Source of the DNA: Luminiphilus sp.
GTDB taxonomy: Bacteria; Pseudomonadota; Gammaproteobacteria; Pseudomonadales; Halieaceae
Assembly: GCA_012270045.1 (NCBI GenBank)
Contig: JAAXJC010000080.1
Location: forward strand, 1 to 37,642
DNA length: 37,642 nucleotides
Direction: 5' to 3'
The notes beneath the pieces were generated by a model. That model had not been told where the DNA came from, ran no database searches, and was given only the letters and a program-made list of their open reading frames with translations. Made by a program: the position numbers and the translations under genes. Shown piece by piece: positions 25,236 to 32,933 of this stretch. Every line of letters begins with the position of its first letter. Within the stretch, counting starts at the first letter, position 1.

Positions 25236-25565
25236 CTATTCCTCGGGCGCTATTTCGAGGGTCAAGCCGTTCATGGCATCGGTCAACTGAATCTGGCAAC
25301 TCAGTCTGGACCGAACGTCATCGAAATGCTCAGAGTAGGTCAGCAGCAGGTCTTCAACCTGTTCCCGGGGGGGGATTCGATCCACCCATTCTTGACTGAT
25401 GTAGACATGGCAGGTGGCACAGGAGGCACAACCACCGCAGGCCGCCTCTACTCCCTGGTCATTTTCGAACAACATCTGCATCAGGGTGTCATGGCCGGTG
25501 CCCCGCATCACGGTATTGGTTTCACCCTCCCGTGTTATCACTGTAATTTGCAATCCTTCAGACAT
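25236..25565 (-). CDS. [2Fe-2S] ferredoxin, adrenodoxin/putidaredoxin type
   Basis: A 109-residue ferredoxin with cluster ligands C43, C49, C52 and C90, giving the C-x5-C-x2-C-x37-C spacing of putidaredoxin; an extra cysteine, C46, lies inside the loop. Such ferredoxins carry electrons to class I P450s, and the only P450 here is at 1965-3179. A role with a Rieske oxygenase is also possible. GGAGGTGA lies about eight bases before the ATG. It heads the minus-strand run ferredoxin - amidohydrolase - MFS - acyl-CoA dehydrogenase - NTF2, and is divergent from the acyl-CoA synthetase across operator-like site 4. Confidence 0.93.
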   Translation of the reverse strand: MSEGLQITVITREGETNTVMRGTGHDTLMQMLFENDQGVEAACGGCASCATCHVYISQEWVDRIPPREQVEDLLLTYSEHFDDVRSRLSCQIQLTDAMNGLTLEIAPEE

Positions 25566-25714
25566 CGGTCAATCACCTCCCCGGCTCACCGGGCGCATAT
25601 AAAATTTGAACCACGGGTTATGGTGCGGCTGTGGCCAGCATAATTCAATCCAGAGGTGGTCGGGAAACCACTCCGTTCTGAGTCCACTTGGCAACACTCT
25701 GCCAGCTTAGCAAC

Positions 25715-25758
25715 AGACAAACAATCTTGTTTGTTTGCAAGGGAACGCTTGCTATATT
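25715..25758 (+). promoter_or_regulatory. Shared operator-like repeat (site 4) with overlapping promoter
   Basis: AGACAAAC-AA-TCTTGTTT occupies 25715-25732. It contains the perfect palindrome CAAACAA-TC-TTGTTTG (25718-25733). It aligns with sites 1-3 on the left arm and the CTTG core. TTGTTT (25731-25736), 16 bases and TATATT (25753-25758) form a good promoter reading towards the acyl-CoA synthetase. It lies in the 268-base gap between divergent genes; nothing else is recognised in that gap. Confidence 0.6.
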
Positions 25759-25833
25759 CTGCGACTTCCGCGCAGCTGGCGGCACTATCGACCAGCGTGC
25801 TGGGAATTAAAGCCATAGGCAGTCGGGTGCACA

Positions 25834-27423
25834 ATGGCAGGAACCGGACATCGTAATACCACCCTTGCGGAACAGGCCCAACGCCTGGCCGCTGAGCGGC
25901 CTGATGACATCGCGATTCGCTTCTGCGATGGCGGGACACTGACCTACGCCCGAGCCTGGGAACGGGGTTGTGCCCTGGCCCAGGGGCTAAAGCAGCGGGG
26001 GCTCGAACAGGGGGACACCCTGAGCTTCCAACTCCCCAACGGACCCGAGGCGGTTATCGTAATGATGGCGGCGGCTATCGCGGGCCTGGTGGTGAATCCC
26101 ATCGTGCCCATCTATCGGGAAAAAGAGACCCGCTACATCCTCCGGCATGCTGCGACCCGAGTTCTGTTCATACCCCTCTCCCTACGCGGCTTTGACTACC
26201 CCGCCATGGTGACAAACCTGCGCGCTGACTGCCCTGACCTGCAGCACGTTATCTGCACGGGCGGCACACCCCCTCCGGATGCGGGGTTTGAGGCCTTTGA
26301 GGATGTCATCGACTTGGGGTCAGCGACCAACATTACACCGGCCGCTGTTGATCCGGACGACACCAAAATCCTGCTTTACACCTCAGGCACCACCGGCGAC
26401 CCGAAACAGGTTCGCCACAGCCATAACACCCTCGCCGCCGCCCTGGACAACGGAGTGCTGGGCTGGGCTCTGGACGAGCATGACCTGATGCTGATGCCCT
26501 CCCCGGTCACCCATATCACTGGCTACGTCAATGGCATGGAAATGCCTTTTTTCACCGCAACCAAATCTTTGCTCATGACCCAGTGGGATGTGGATCTGGC
26601 CATTGACCTGATTGAGACTTTTGGCGCCACCGCCTGTGTCAGCGCAACCCCCTTTCTGAAGGAACTGGTCGACAGTTGTCGAGCCAAAGGCAAGCATCTC
26701 CCCGGGTTCCGGCTGTTTGCATGTGGCGGAGCATCGGTGCCGCCCAGCCTGATTCAAGCCGCCTGGGACACTCTTGCGGACTGCCGGGCCGTCAGGGTCT
26801 ACGGTTCCACCGAAGTACCCCTGGTGACCGTCGGTTATACCGCACCGGAGGAACGGCAGTTGGCCGCTGAGACCGACGGCAGGATATTCAACTACGACGT
26901 ACGTATCGTTGACGACACGGACGTCGACGTGGAACCCGGGAAAGAGGGTGAAATCCTGGCTCGTGGCCCCGCCATGATGCTGGGCTATGGTGACGCAGAG
27001 CAGAACAGTCAGGCTTTCACCGCGGATGGTTATTTCAGGACGGGAGACATCGGCCGCATACACGGTGCCGATGGCATTGTCATTACCGATCGCAAGAAGG
27101 ACATCATTATCCGTGGCGGCGAAAACATAGCGGCGCGAGAGGTTGAGGAAACCCTGCTGGCAAGCGAGTCCGTGGCCGAGGTGGCCGTAGTGGCGGTACC
27201 CCACCGGCGCCTGGGTGAAGGGGTGGCGGCCTGTATCGTGCCCAGTGCAGGTTGTGAGGTGACCATGGAAATGATGAACGAAACCCTGAAGTCCAGTGGC
27301 CTCGCCAAGCAGAAATGGCCGCAGCATATTTCGCGTTACGATACGCTGCCAAAGACGGCCTCGGGCAAAGTGCAGAAAGAAATATTGCGCCAGCAACTTC
27401 GCGACCAGGGAGTACAACTGTAA
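25834..27423 (+). CDS. Acyl-CoA synthetase (AMP-forming, ANL superfamily)
   Basis: A 529-residue adenylate-forming ligase. It has the phosphate loop YTSGTTGDPK (182-191), the YGSTE motif, YFRTGDIG, the hinge DRKKDIIIRGGENI, and the catalytic lysine region PKTASGK near the C-terminus. It would activate a carboxylic acid with ATP and CoA; the moderate length and lack of a linker insert fit medium-chain or cyclic acids better than very long chains. The ribosome site is weak. The stop overlaps the next gene's ATG as TAATG. It is the first gene of synthetase - dehydrogenase - dehydrogenase - SDR, behind operator-like site 4, so it probably feeds the CoA part of the pathway. Confidence 0.94.
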   Translation: MAGTGHRNTTLAEQAQRLAAERPDDIAIRFCDGGTLTYARAWERGCALAQGLKQRGLEQGDTLSFQLPNGPEAVIVMMAAAIAGLVVNPIVPIYREKETRYILRHAATRVLFIPLSLRGFDYPAMVTNLRADCPDLQHVICTGGTPPPDAGFEAFEDVIDLGSATNITPAAVDPDDTKILLYTSGTTGDPKQVRHSHNTLAAALDNGVLGWALDEHDLMLMPSPVTHITGYVNGMEMPFFTATKSLLMTQWDVDLAIDLIETFGATACVSATPFLKELVDSCRAKGKHLPGFRLFACGGASVPPSLIQAAWDTLADCRAVRVYGSTEVPLVTVGYTAPEERQLAAETDGRIFNYDVRIVDDTDVDVEPGKEGEILARGPAMMLGYGDAEQNSQAFTADGYFRTGDIGRIHGADGIVITDRKKDIIIRGGENIAAREVEETLLASESVAEVAVVAVPHRRLGEGVAACIVPSAGCEVTMEMMNETLKSSGLAKQKWPQHISRYDTLPKTASGKVQKEILRQQLRDQGVQL

Positions 27424-28664
27424 TGTGGGCCAGCGAACAAAAACCCATCGAAGACGGCACCCCAGCAGAGGTAACCGTGGATAGCCACGAGGCTTTTCGG
27501 GACAGCGTAAGGACTTTTCTCGGCCAGGCGCTAACCCCTGAGCTCAAGCGAGCGGGAGAACTGACTACCTCGGTGTTTTCCGATTTCGAGGCCGCGCTCA
27601 AATGGCACAAAATACTGCACGCCCAGGGGTGGGTGGCGGCGGACTGGCCCGAGGAGTATGGCGGCCCGGGTTGGGATATTCACCAGCGCTATATTTTTCA
27701 GGAGGAGTGCAAGCTCGCCAACGCGCCCAGTCTGGTGATGATGGGTATACAGATGCTGGGCCCCATGCTCATGCACTACGGCACCGAGGAACAGAAAAAC
27801 CACTACCTGCCCAGAATGTTGTCCGGTGAGGATATCTGGTGCCAGGGTTACTCGGAGCCGGGGGCAGGTTCAGATCTGGCCTCACTCAAAACCACTGCTG
27901 TTCGGGATGGCGACGACTACGTCGTATCTGGCACAAAAATCTGGACCAGCATGGCCCATCATGCCAACCAGATTTTCTGTTTGGTGCGCACCGATAAAAC
28001 GGTTAAGCCCCAGGCCGGCATCAGCTTTTTGCTGGTGGACCTGCAAAGCCCGGGCATCACCATCACGCCCATCGTCAGTCTGGACGGCCAGGTTGAGCAG
28101 TGCCAGGTATTCTTTGATGACGTGAGGGTCCCGGTGGCGAACCTCGTGGGCGAGGAAAACGACGGCTGGTCGGTCGCCAAATTCCTGCTCGAGTTCGAAC
28201 GCGGTGGCCACAACTTCACCATCGACGTGAAAAAGCAGCTGCGCAAAATCCATCACCAGGCCCAGCAGACCCCCTGGCAGGACGGCAGTCGCGCAGAGGA
28301 TCCTGTATTTCAGCACCGGCTGGCAGAGGCGGAAATCGATGCCATGGCGCTGGAGCAGACCGAATTGAGAATCAAGGGGGCAGTGGCCACGGGAGGCAAC
28401 CCCGGAGCGCTCTCGTCCCTGGTGAAAGTGGTGGGAACCGAGTTGGGGCAGCGACTCAACGAACTCGCCATGGACCTGGCAGGCCCCGCGGCAGGCCCCA
28501 TGAATCTGGAGGCGCTGAACCCTGGCTTCGACGGCGATACCTGCGTGCCTGAGCACGCGCTGACCACCATGGCTGAATACATCAACAATCGCGCCTCCAC
28601 CATCTATGGCGGCACCGCTGAAATCCAGCGCTCCATCATTGCCAAAAAGGTCCTGGGCCTGTGA
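27423..28664 (+). CDS. Acyl-CoA dehydrogenase, probable first subunit of a heteromeric pair
   Basis: A 413-residue acyl-CoA dehydrogenase. The FAD loop reads YSEPGAGSDLASL, with WTSMAHHA, the mid-domain exit FDDVRVPVANLVGEENDGW, and the ending YGGTAEIQRSIIAKKVLGL typical of FadE-like steroid and acid dehydrogenases. I start it at 27423 (TAATG overlap with the synthetase), not at 27315. A second, more divergent dehydrogenase follows 28 bases later. Such tandem pairs form alpha2beta2 enzymes in cholesterol side-chain degradation (ChsE1-ChsE2 type). By analogy these two genes may form one oxidase-like complex that desaturates a bulky acyl-CoA. Confidence 0.92.
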   Translation: MWASEQKPIEDGTPAEVTVDSHEAFRDSVRTFLGQALTPELKRAGELTTSVFSDFEAALKWHKILHAQGWVAADWPEEYGGPGWDIHQRYIFQEECKLANAPSLVMMGIQMLGPMLMHYGTEEQKNHYLPRMLSGEDIWCQGYSEPGAGSDLASLKTTAVRDGDDYVVSGTKIWTSMAHHANQIFCLVRTDKTVKPQAGISFLLVDLQSPGITITPIVSLDGQVEQCQVFFDDVRVPVANLVGEENDGWSVAKFLLEFERGGHNFTIDVKKQLRKIHHQAQQTPWQDGSRAEDPVFQHRLAEAEIDAMALEQTELRIKGAVATGGNPGALSSLVKVVGTELGQRLNELAMDLAGPAAGPMNLEALNPGFDGDTCVPEHALTTMAEYINNRASTIYGGTAEIQRSIIAKKVLGL

Positions 28665-28692
28665 GCAGAGTTAAGGCAATGGAGGCACCCCG

Positions 28693-29775
28693 GTGAACGA
28701 CGAACAGCAGATGCTGCGGGATAGCGCCGAGCGCTATCTTCGGGACAACTACGATTTCGCTGCACGCCAGGCGATGGCCGATCAGGGTATCGGCATCGAC
28801 GAACAGCATTGGCAGAATTTCGTGGCCATGGGATGGACGGCGATGTCGTTCACTGAGCAAGATGGCGGATTCGGTTTTGGACTGGCTGCGATTGGCCAAT
28901 TAGCTGAACTGTTTGGCTACCACCTTGTTCGGGAACCGATGCTGGAATCGGCGCTGCTGGCCGGCGAGGTCATCGCTGCCGGTACTGAACAGGCCAAACA
29001 GTCTTTGCTGCCGGCCATCATGGATGGCAGCGCCCTGGCAACAATCCCCTACCCAACTGACACCGGCCCCGAATTATCGGAGCGGAACGGTCGCAGGACC
29101 GTTCGAGGGCGCCTGGAATACGTGCCATCCGGAGGTACCGCAACGCACCTGGTGACCCCTGCCAGCCACGGCAGCGCCCCGGCCTGGGTGATCGTCGACC
29201 TGCAAGCTCCGGGGGTCCAGCGACAAACATTTTTGACTCACGATGGCCGTCTCGGCGCCCACGTCACCCTGGATACGGATTTGGAGGACAGCGACCTGCT
29301 GCTCTCCGGCGATGACGCCCAGCAGATGCAAACCACGGTCTACCAACGCGCGATGTTGCTGGCTGCGGCGGAAGGTGTAGGAGCCATGCAGGGCGCGCTG
29401 GATCTAACCGTCGACTACACCCGGCAGCGACAACAGTTTGGCCAGCCCCTATCCGCCTTCCAGGCATTGCAGCATCGGATGGCTGATATGCTCATCCAGG
29501 TGGAACTGGCTCGCTCACTGGTGACTGCTGCCTGTGATGCCGTCGACGGCAACAGCGATCAGGCGCTGACACTGTCGCTGGCCGCCAAGGCGAAGGTGGA
29601 CTCGGCCGCCCGCCGGGTGACCCAGGAAGCCATACAAATGCACGGAGGCATCGCGACCACCAATGAGTACCGTGTGGGCCATTATTTCAAACGCATGGCG
29701 CTACTGGAAAGTTGGCCCCAACACCGGGACCAAGTGATTGAAGCGTTCATCCAGGGCCGTCAGCCGGTAAACTGA
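28693..29775 (+). CDS. Acyl-CoA dehydrogenase, probable second subunit of the pair
   Basis: A 360-residue divergent member. The N-terminal helical domain starts with NDEQQMLRDSAERYL, and the mid-domain is shorter and less conserved than in its neighbour. The C-terminal helices carry YTRQRQQFGQPLSAFQALQH and QMHGGIATTNEY. The GTG start lies seven bases after GGAGG. Reduced flavin-site conservation beside a full-size partner is what is seen in alpha2beta2 acyl-CoA dehydrogenases, where the two subunits share one FAD and active site. The pairing is inferred from tandem order, close spacing and sequence type. Confidence 0.9.
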   Translation: MNDEQQMLRDSAERYLRDNYDFAARQAMADQGIGIDEQHWQNFVAMGWTAMSFTEQDGGFGFGLAAIGQLAELFGYHLVREPMLESALLAGEVIAAGTEQAKQSLLPAIMDGSALATIPYPTDTGPELSERNGRRTVRGRLEYVPSGGTATHLVTPASHGSAPAWVIVDLQAPGVQRQTFLTHDGRLGAHVTLDTDLEDSDLLLSGDDAQQMQTTVYQRAMLLAAAEGVGAMQGALDLTVDYTRQRQQFGQPLSAFQALQHRMADMLIQVELARSLVTAACDAVDGNSDQALTLSLAAKAKVDSAARRVTQEAIQMHGGIATTNEYRVGHYFKRMALLESWPQHRDQVIEAFIQGRQPVN

Positions 29776-29820
29776 CCCAGCCCCCACAACACAGCAACGA
29801 TAACAAACAGGAGCAAGGCT

Positions 29821-30582
29821 ATGGATCTGGAACTCGCGGGAAAGGTGGCTCTGGTCACCGGCTCAACCAAAGGCATTGGACGCGGTATTGCCGAGCGACT
29901 GGCAGCAGAAGGCTGTCATGTCGGAATCTGTGCCCGCAACGAAGCTGAAGTCAATCAGGCCGTTGATGAACTGGGCGCCCATGGCGTGAAGGTGGCGGGA
30001 GCGGCGGTGGATGTTGCCAGTGCCGAATCAATGCAATCCTGGGTTGACCACTGTGCAGCCACCCTGGGCGGCATCGACATTTTCATCTCCAACGTGTCAG
30101 CCGGAGGCGCTGACGCCTCGGAGGACGGTTGGCGGGCCAATTTCGAGGTCGATATGCTGGCTACCTGGCGGGGAGTACAGCTCGCCGTGCCCCATCTGGA
30201 AAAGTCCTCGTCCGGCAGCATCGTGGTGATTTCCTCAACCGCGGCTTTGGAAGCATTCGCCGGCGCTGTGCCTTACGGGGCAGTCAAGGCAGCACTGCTC
30301 AACTATTCGGGCAACCTGGCCCAGGACCTGGCGCCCAAGGGCATTCGTGTTAATGCCGTCAGCCCAGGGCCCATATTTATTGACGGTGGCGCCTGGGACA
30401 ACATCAAACAGGCGATGCCAGAAATCTATGAGGGCACGGTTGCCGCCATCCCCATGGGCCGCATGGGTAGCGCGGCAGAGGTTGCAGACGCTGTCGCTTT
30501 TCTTGCCAGCCCGCGCTCCAGCTTCACCACCGGCACCAACATGGTGCTGGACGGCGGCTTCACCAAGCGCCTGCAATTCTGA
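29821..30582 (+). CDS. SDR-family oxidoreductase with altered NNAG motif
   Basis: A 253-residue SDR: TGSTKGIG at 14-21, an arginine in CARN favouring NADP(H), ISSTAAL with the catalytic serine, and YGAVK. The NNAG motif is replaced by SNVSAGG, as in some 3-oxoacyl-reductase-like subgroups. AGGAG lies seven bases before the ATG. It is the last gene of the synthetase/dehydrogenase run and would fit oxidation of a 3-hydroxyacyl-CoA after hydration. No enoyl-CoA hydratase is visible in the window to complete that step. Confidence 0.9.
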   Translation: MDLELAGKVALVTGSTKGIGRGIAERLAAEGCHVGICARNEAEVNQAVDELGAHGVKVAGAAVDVASAESMQSWVDHCAATLGGIDIFISNVSAGGADASEDGWRANFEVDMLATWRGVQLAVPHLEKSSSGSIVVISSTAALEAFAGAVPYGAVKAALLNYSGNLAQDLAPKGIRVNAVSPGPIFIDGGAWDNIKQAMPEIYEGTVAAIPMGRMGSAAEVADAVAFLASPRSSFTTGTNMVLDGGFTKRLQF

Positions 30583-30598
30583 GGCGTCAACCCACGAT

Positions 30599-30632
30599 CC
30601 CGGACAGCCACCCCGACATGGGATGGCCCGGG
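30599..30632. terminator. Stem-loop between convergent genes
   Basis: CCCGG (30599-30603) pairs with CCGGG (30628-30632). Inside, GCCACCCC (30607-30614) faces GGGATGGC (30620-30627) with one mismatch, and ACA is bulged. The hairpin fills the gap between the SDR stop and the Rieske oxygenase stop. There is no T-run, so its termination strength is unknown. Confidence 0.45.
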
Positions 30633-30633
30633 G

Positions 30634-31992
30634 TCAGAGTGCGGCCATCAGGTCATTGAGGTGCTCATGGAAGGCCTGCACCCGCCGCTCCTGGTCAGGC
30701 ATCCAGAACCCCTGAAAACCCTCTGAAGCCAGTCCGGCCTGCTGCGATCTGGCAATGCTGAGGTCCTGGTCCGCCGTTGTCCCCAGGGTCTTCTCACCAT
30801 AGGCAATGTGCTCGTGCTCCGCGTCCTGGACCGGCAGATCTGGCCCGCCGGCGGGGGAAGGCGTCATCTCCTGGCCCGCCACCCTGTTCACCAGCCACCA
30901 GTGATCAAAGTAGCAGCGGGCCGGGTCACTGGGATGGGGTCTGGGGCGCAATAGCTGCACACCGTCAGGTCCGACGGTGATCACGTTGTTGGGGAACAGG
31001 TTATAGATAACGTAGTCGGTCAGTTGGTAGTCGGAGCGATAGGCGTAGTGGGCAAAGCCCCGCTCAGCCCCGAGGTCGCGCTTTGAGCGCTGTATGGCAA
31101 GGCGCAGTTCTGACCAGGTGGCCCTGCCTTCGTAGTCATCACTGTTGACGTCCCAGGCCGCCGCCATACTTTTCAGTGGCTCACCAATCACCTCCGAACC
31201 GTACTGCTGGCTGGGCATGAAGGCCGGGAACCAGCCGCGGTTATGCCCCCCGGGAAACAGGTCAAATTGGCAATCCTGATAATCGGCGGCAATGTAGGGA
31301 ATCAACTCTGGATGCAGCACCTTGACGTGATAGGCCTCATTGAAATTGTCGGTGATGATCTTCCAGTTGGCCTCGGCATCCGCCGTAATGTTCAGAACCC
31401 GCACCATGTCCCCGATGCGATGTGAGTCCAGCTCCCGGGTGATTTGCGCACCCAGGAACCCTTCCAGACTGGGGGCGTCGCAATTGAGGTTGTACCAGAC
31501 CAGGCCGAAACGCTCCTCACAACGCACCTCCTTGAGTCGCGCTTTGCCACAGGGACTGTCGCGATAGTCTTCCTCATCGGGCACGGCAACCACAGTGCCC
31601 GCGCGATCGAATTGCCAGCCATGGTAAGGGCAGTGGAAACGCTCCACCGTCCCCTCCTCTGCCTCGGTAATGCGCGTGCCGCGATGGGGACAGACATTCA
31701 GAAAGCCGCGGACAGCGCCATCATCCTGGCGCACCAGCAGGACGGACTCATGCCCTATTTCGGCAGTCAGATAATCGCCGGGGTCGGGCATCTGGTAGGA
31801 CACGCCACCGATGTTCCACACCTGTCGCCAGACCTGCCGCAGCTCCCGTTGCAGGTAGTGGGCACACGTGTAACGATCCGCGGTGACCGAGTCCCCACGC
31901 AGCTCGGGCTCCGGTTGTTTCGGTGGTTGGTTCAGGTCCCTGGGCAGGGTTACGGGCTCATGGGCTGTCATGGCTTGACCTCGGTCATTCAT
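30634..31992 (-). CDS. Rieske non-heme iron oxygenase, alpha subunit
   Basis: A complete oxygenase of 452 residues. Rieske motif CPHRG...CPYHGW; iron histidines in NEAYHVKVLHPE; a likely acidic ligand in DQDLSIARSQQAG near the C-terminus. It resembles the alpha-only group that includes carnitine-, choline- and aromatic-acid monooxygenases. I start it at 31992 (GGAG eight bases upstream); the ATG at 31971, with GAGG upstream, is nearly as good, and longer readings from 32118 give unlikely protein. It is divergent from the second ThuA-like gene. Unlike the interrupted copy at 7336-8565, its C-terminal ligand region is intact. Confidence 0.93.
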   Translation of the reverse strand: MNDRGQAMTAHEPVTLPRDLNQPPKQPEPELRGDSVTADRYTCAHYLQRELRQVWRQVWNIGGVSYQMPDPGDYLTAEIGHESVLLVRQDDGAVRGFLNVCPHRGTRITEAEEGTVERFHCPYHGWQFDRAGTVVAVPDEEDYRDSPCGKARLKEVRCEERFGLVWYNLNCDAPSLEGFLGAQITRELDSHRIGDMVRVLNITADAEANWKIITDNFNEAYHVKVLHPELIPYIAADYQDCQFDLFPGGHNRGWFPAFMPSQQYGSEVIGEPLKSMAAAWDVNSDDYEGRATWSELRLAIQRSKRDLGAERGFAHYAYRSDYQLTDYVIYNLFPNNVITVGPDGVQLLRPRPHPSDPARCYFDHWWLVNRVAGQEMTPSPAGGPDLPVQDAEHEHIAYGEKTLGTTADQDLSIARSQQAGLASEGFQGFWMPDQERRVQAFHEHLNDLMAAL

Positions 31993-32104
31993 CGCGGCTG
32001 CTCCAGCGACAATGTAACGATGATAGTGAAAAAGACAACAACAGCCTCGCCCCCATCCCCGATCAGAAGCTCTTGCCTGCTTGCGGGCTGGACCGGGGTC
32101 TGAC

Positions 32105-32902
32105 ATGGGCATCATCAATTACGGCGCCGGACTGAAAGTACTGGTTGCCAGCAAGGGACATCCCTATGCCAGGGATGGTTTCAGCGACATGCTGGACAGC
32201 CTGCCGGGCATGGCCTGCACCGTCGTCGAACAACCCGCCAGCCAGGCCTTCATCGATCCGGAACTCGCCGCCGACTATGACGCGCTGCTGTTCTACGATA
32301 TGCCCGGCGTCGACTTCAGCAGCCAGCCGCCGGAACTGGTCCCGCCACCGCCTGACCTGGTACGAAATTTCAATGCGCTGGTTGAGCGGGAAGTGGGGCT
32401 GGTATTTCTGCACCACGCCCTCGCCAGTTGGCCACTCTGGCCCGAGCTGGGGGAACTGATTGGCGGCCGTTTTTTTTACAATCCACAGATGTGCCGGGGA
32501 GAACAGGTCCTGGACTCGGGCTATCGACACGACATCGAGCAAACCTTCACCGTCGTCGCTCCCGAGCATCCGGTCATGGAGGGTCTGCCCGCCCGGTTCA
32601 CGCTGACCGACGAGCCCTACCTCTGCCAGGTATTCGAAGATGACGTGCAACCGCTAATGACCAGTGACTATCGCTTTGACCGCAGCCACTTTTTTTCAGC
32701 CCAGCACGCGGTCACCGGCAAAATGTTCTGTAATGATGACTGGCACCACCCCGACGGCTCCTGCCTGGCGGGCTGGACCCGGGAAGCGGGCCGTTTAAGG
32801 GTCGTCTACCTGCAACCCGGGGACACCCCGGGAACCTTTGCCGACCATCACTACCGACAGCTGTTGGCCAATGCCATCCGCTGGGCGGCAAGGCGGTCCT
32901 GA
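32105..32902 (+). CDS. ThuA-like protein
   Basis: A 265-residue ThuA-like protein: KVLVASKGHPYARDGF, YDALLFYDMPG, GLVFLHHALASWP, VVAPEHPVMEGL and RVVYLQPGDTPGTF, in the order seen in the family. I start it at the ATG at 32105 rather than the TTG at 32081. It differs clearly from the other ThuA-like protein (15686) but shares the fold segments. It is divergent from a Rieske oxygenase with a 112-base gap between them. The reaction is unknown; a hydrolase or isomerase role on a sugar- or ring-derived intermediate is conceivable. Confidence 0.85.
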   Translation: MGIINYGAGLKVLVASKGHPYARDGFSDMLDSLPGMACTVVEQPASQAFIDPELAADYDALLFYDMPGVDFSSQPPELVPPPPDLVRNFNALVEREVGLVFLHHALASWPLWPELGELIGGRFFYNPQMCRGEQVLDSGYRHDIEQTFTVVAPEHPVMEGLPARFTLTDEPYLCQVFEDDVQPLMTSDYRFDRSHFFSAQHAVTGKMFCNDDWHHPDGSCLAGWTREAGRLRVVYLQPGDTPGTFADHHYRQLLANAIRWAARRS

Positions 32903-32933
32903 CCGCACTCCCAACACCAGAACTTGAGCAGCC

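Noticed and set aside
26383-27417. 344-codon minus-strand frame inside the acyl-CoA synthetase
   Set aside because: Antisense shadow of a gene with all ANL motifs; its protein has no recognisable features.
32069-32086. CCTGCTTGC, a nine-base match to operator-like site 3, between the Rieske and ThuA genes
   Set aside because: The left arm does not match at all and no promoter overlaps it; probably chance.
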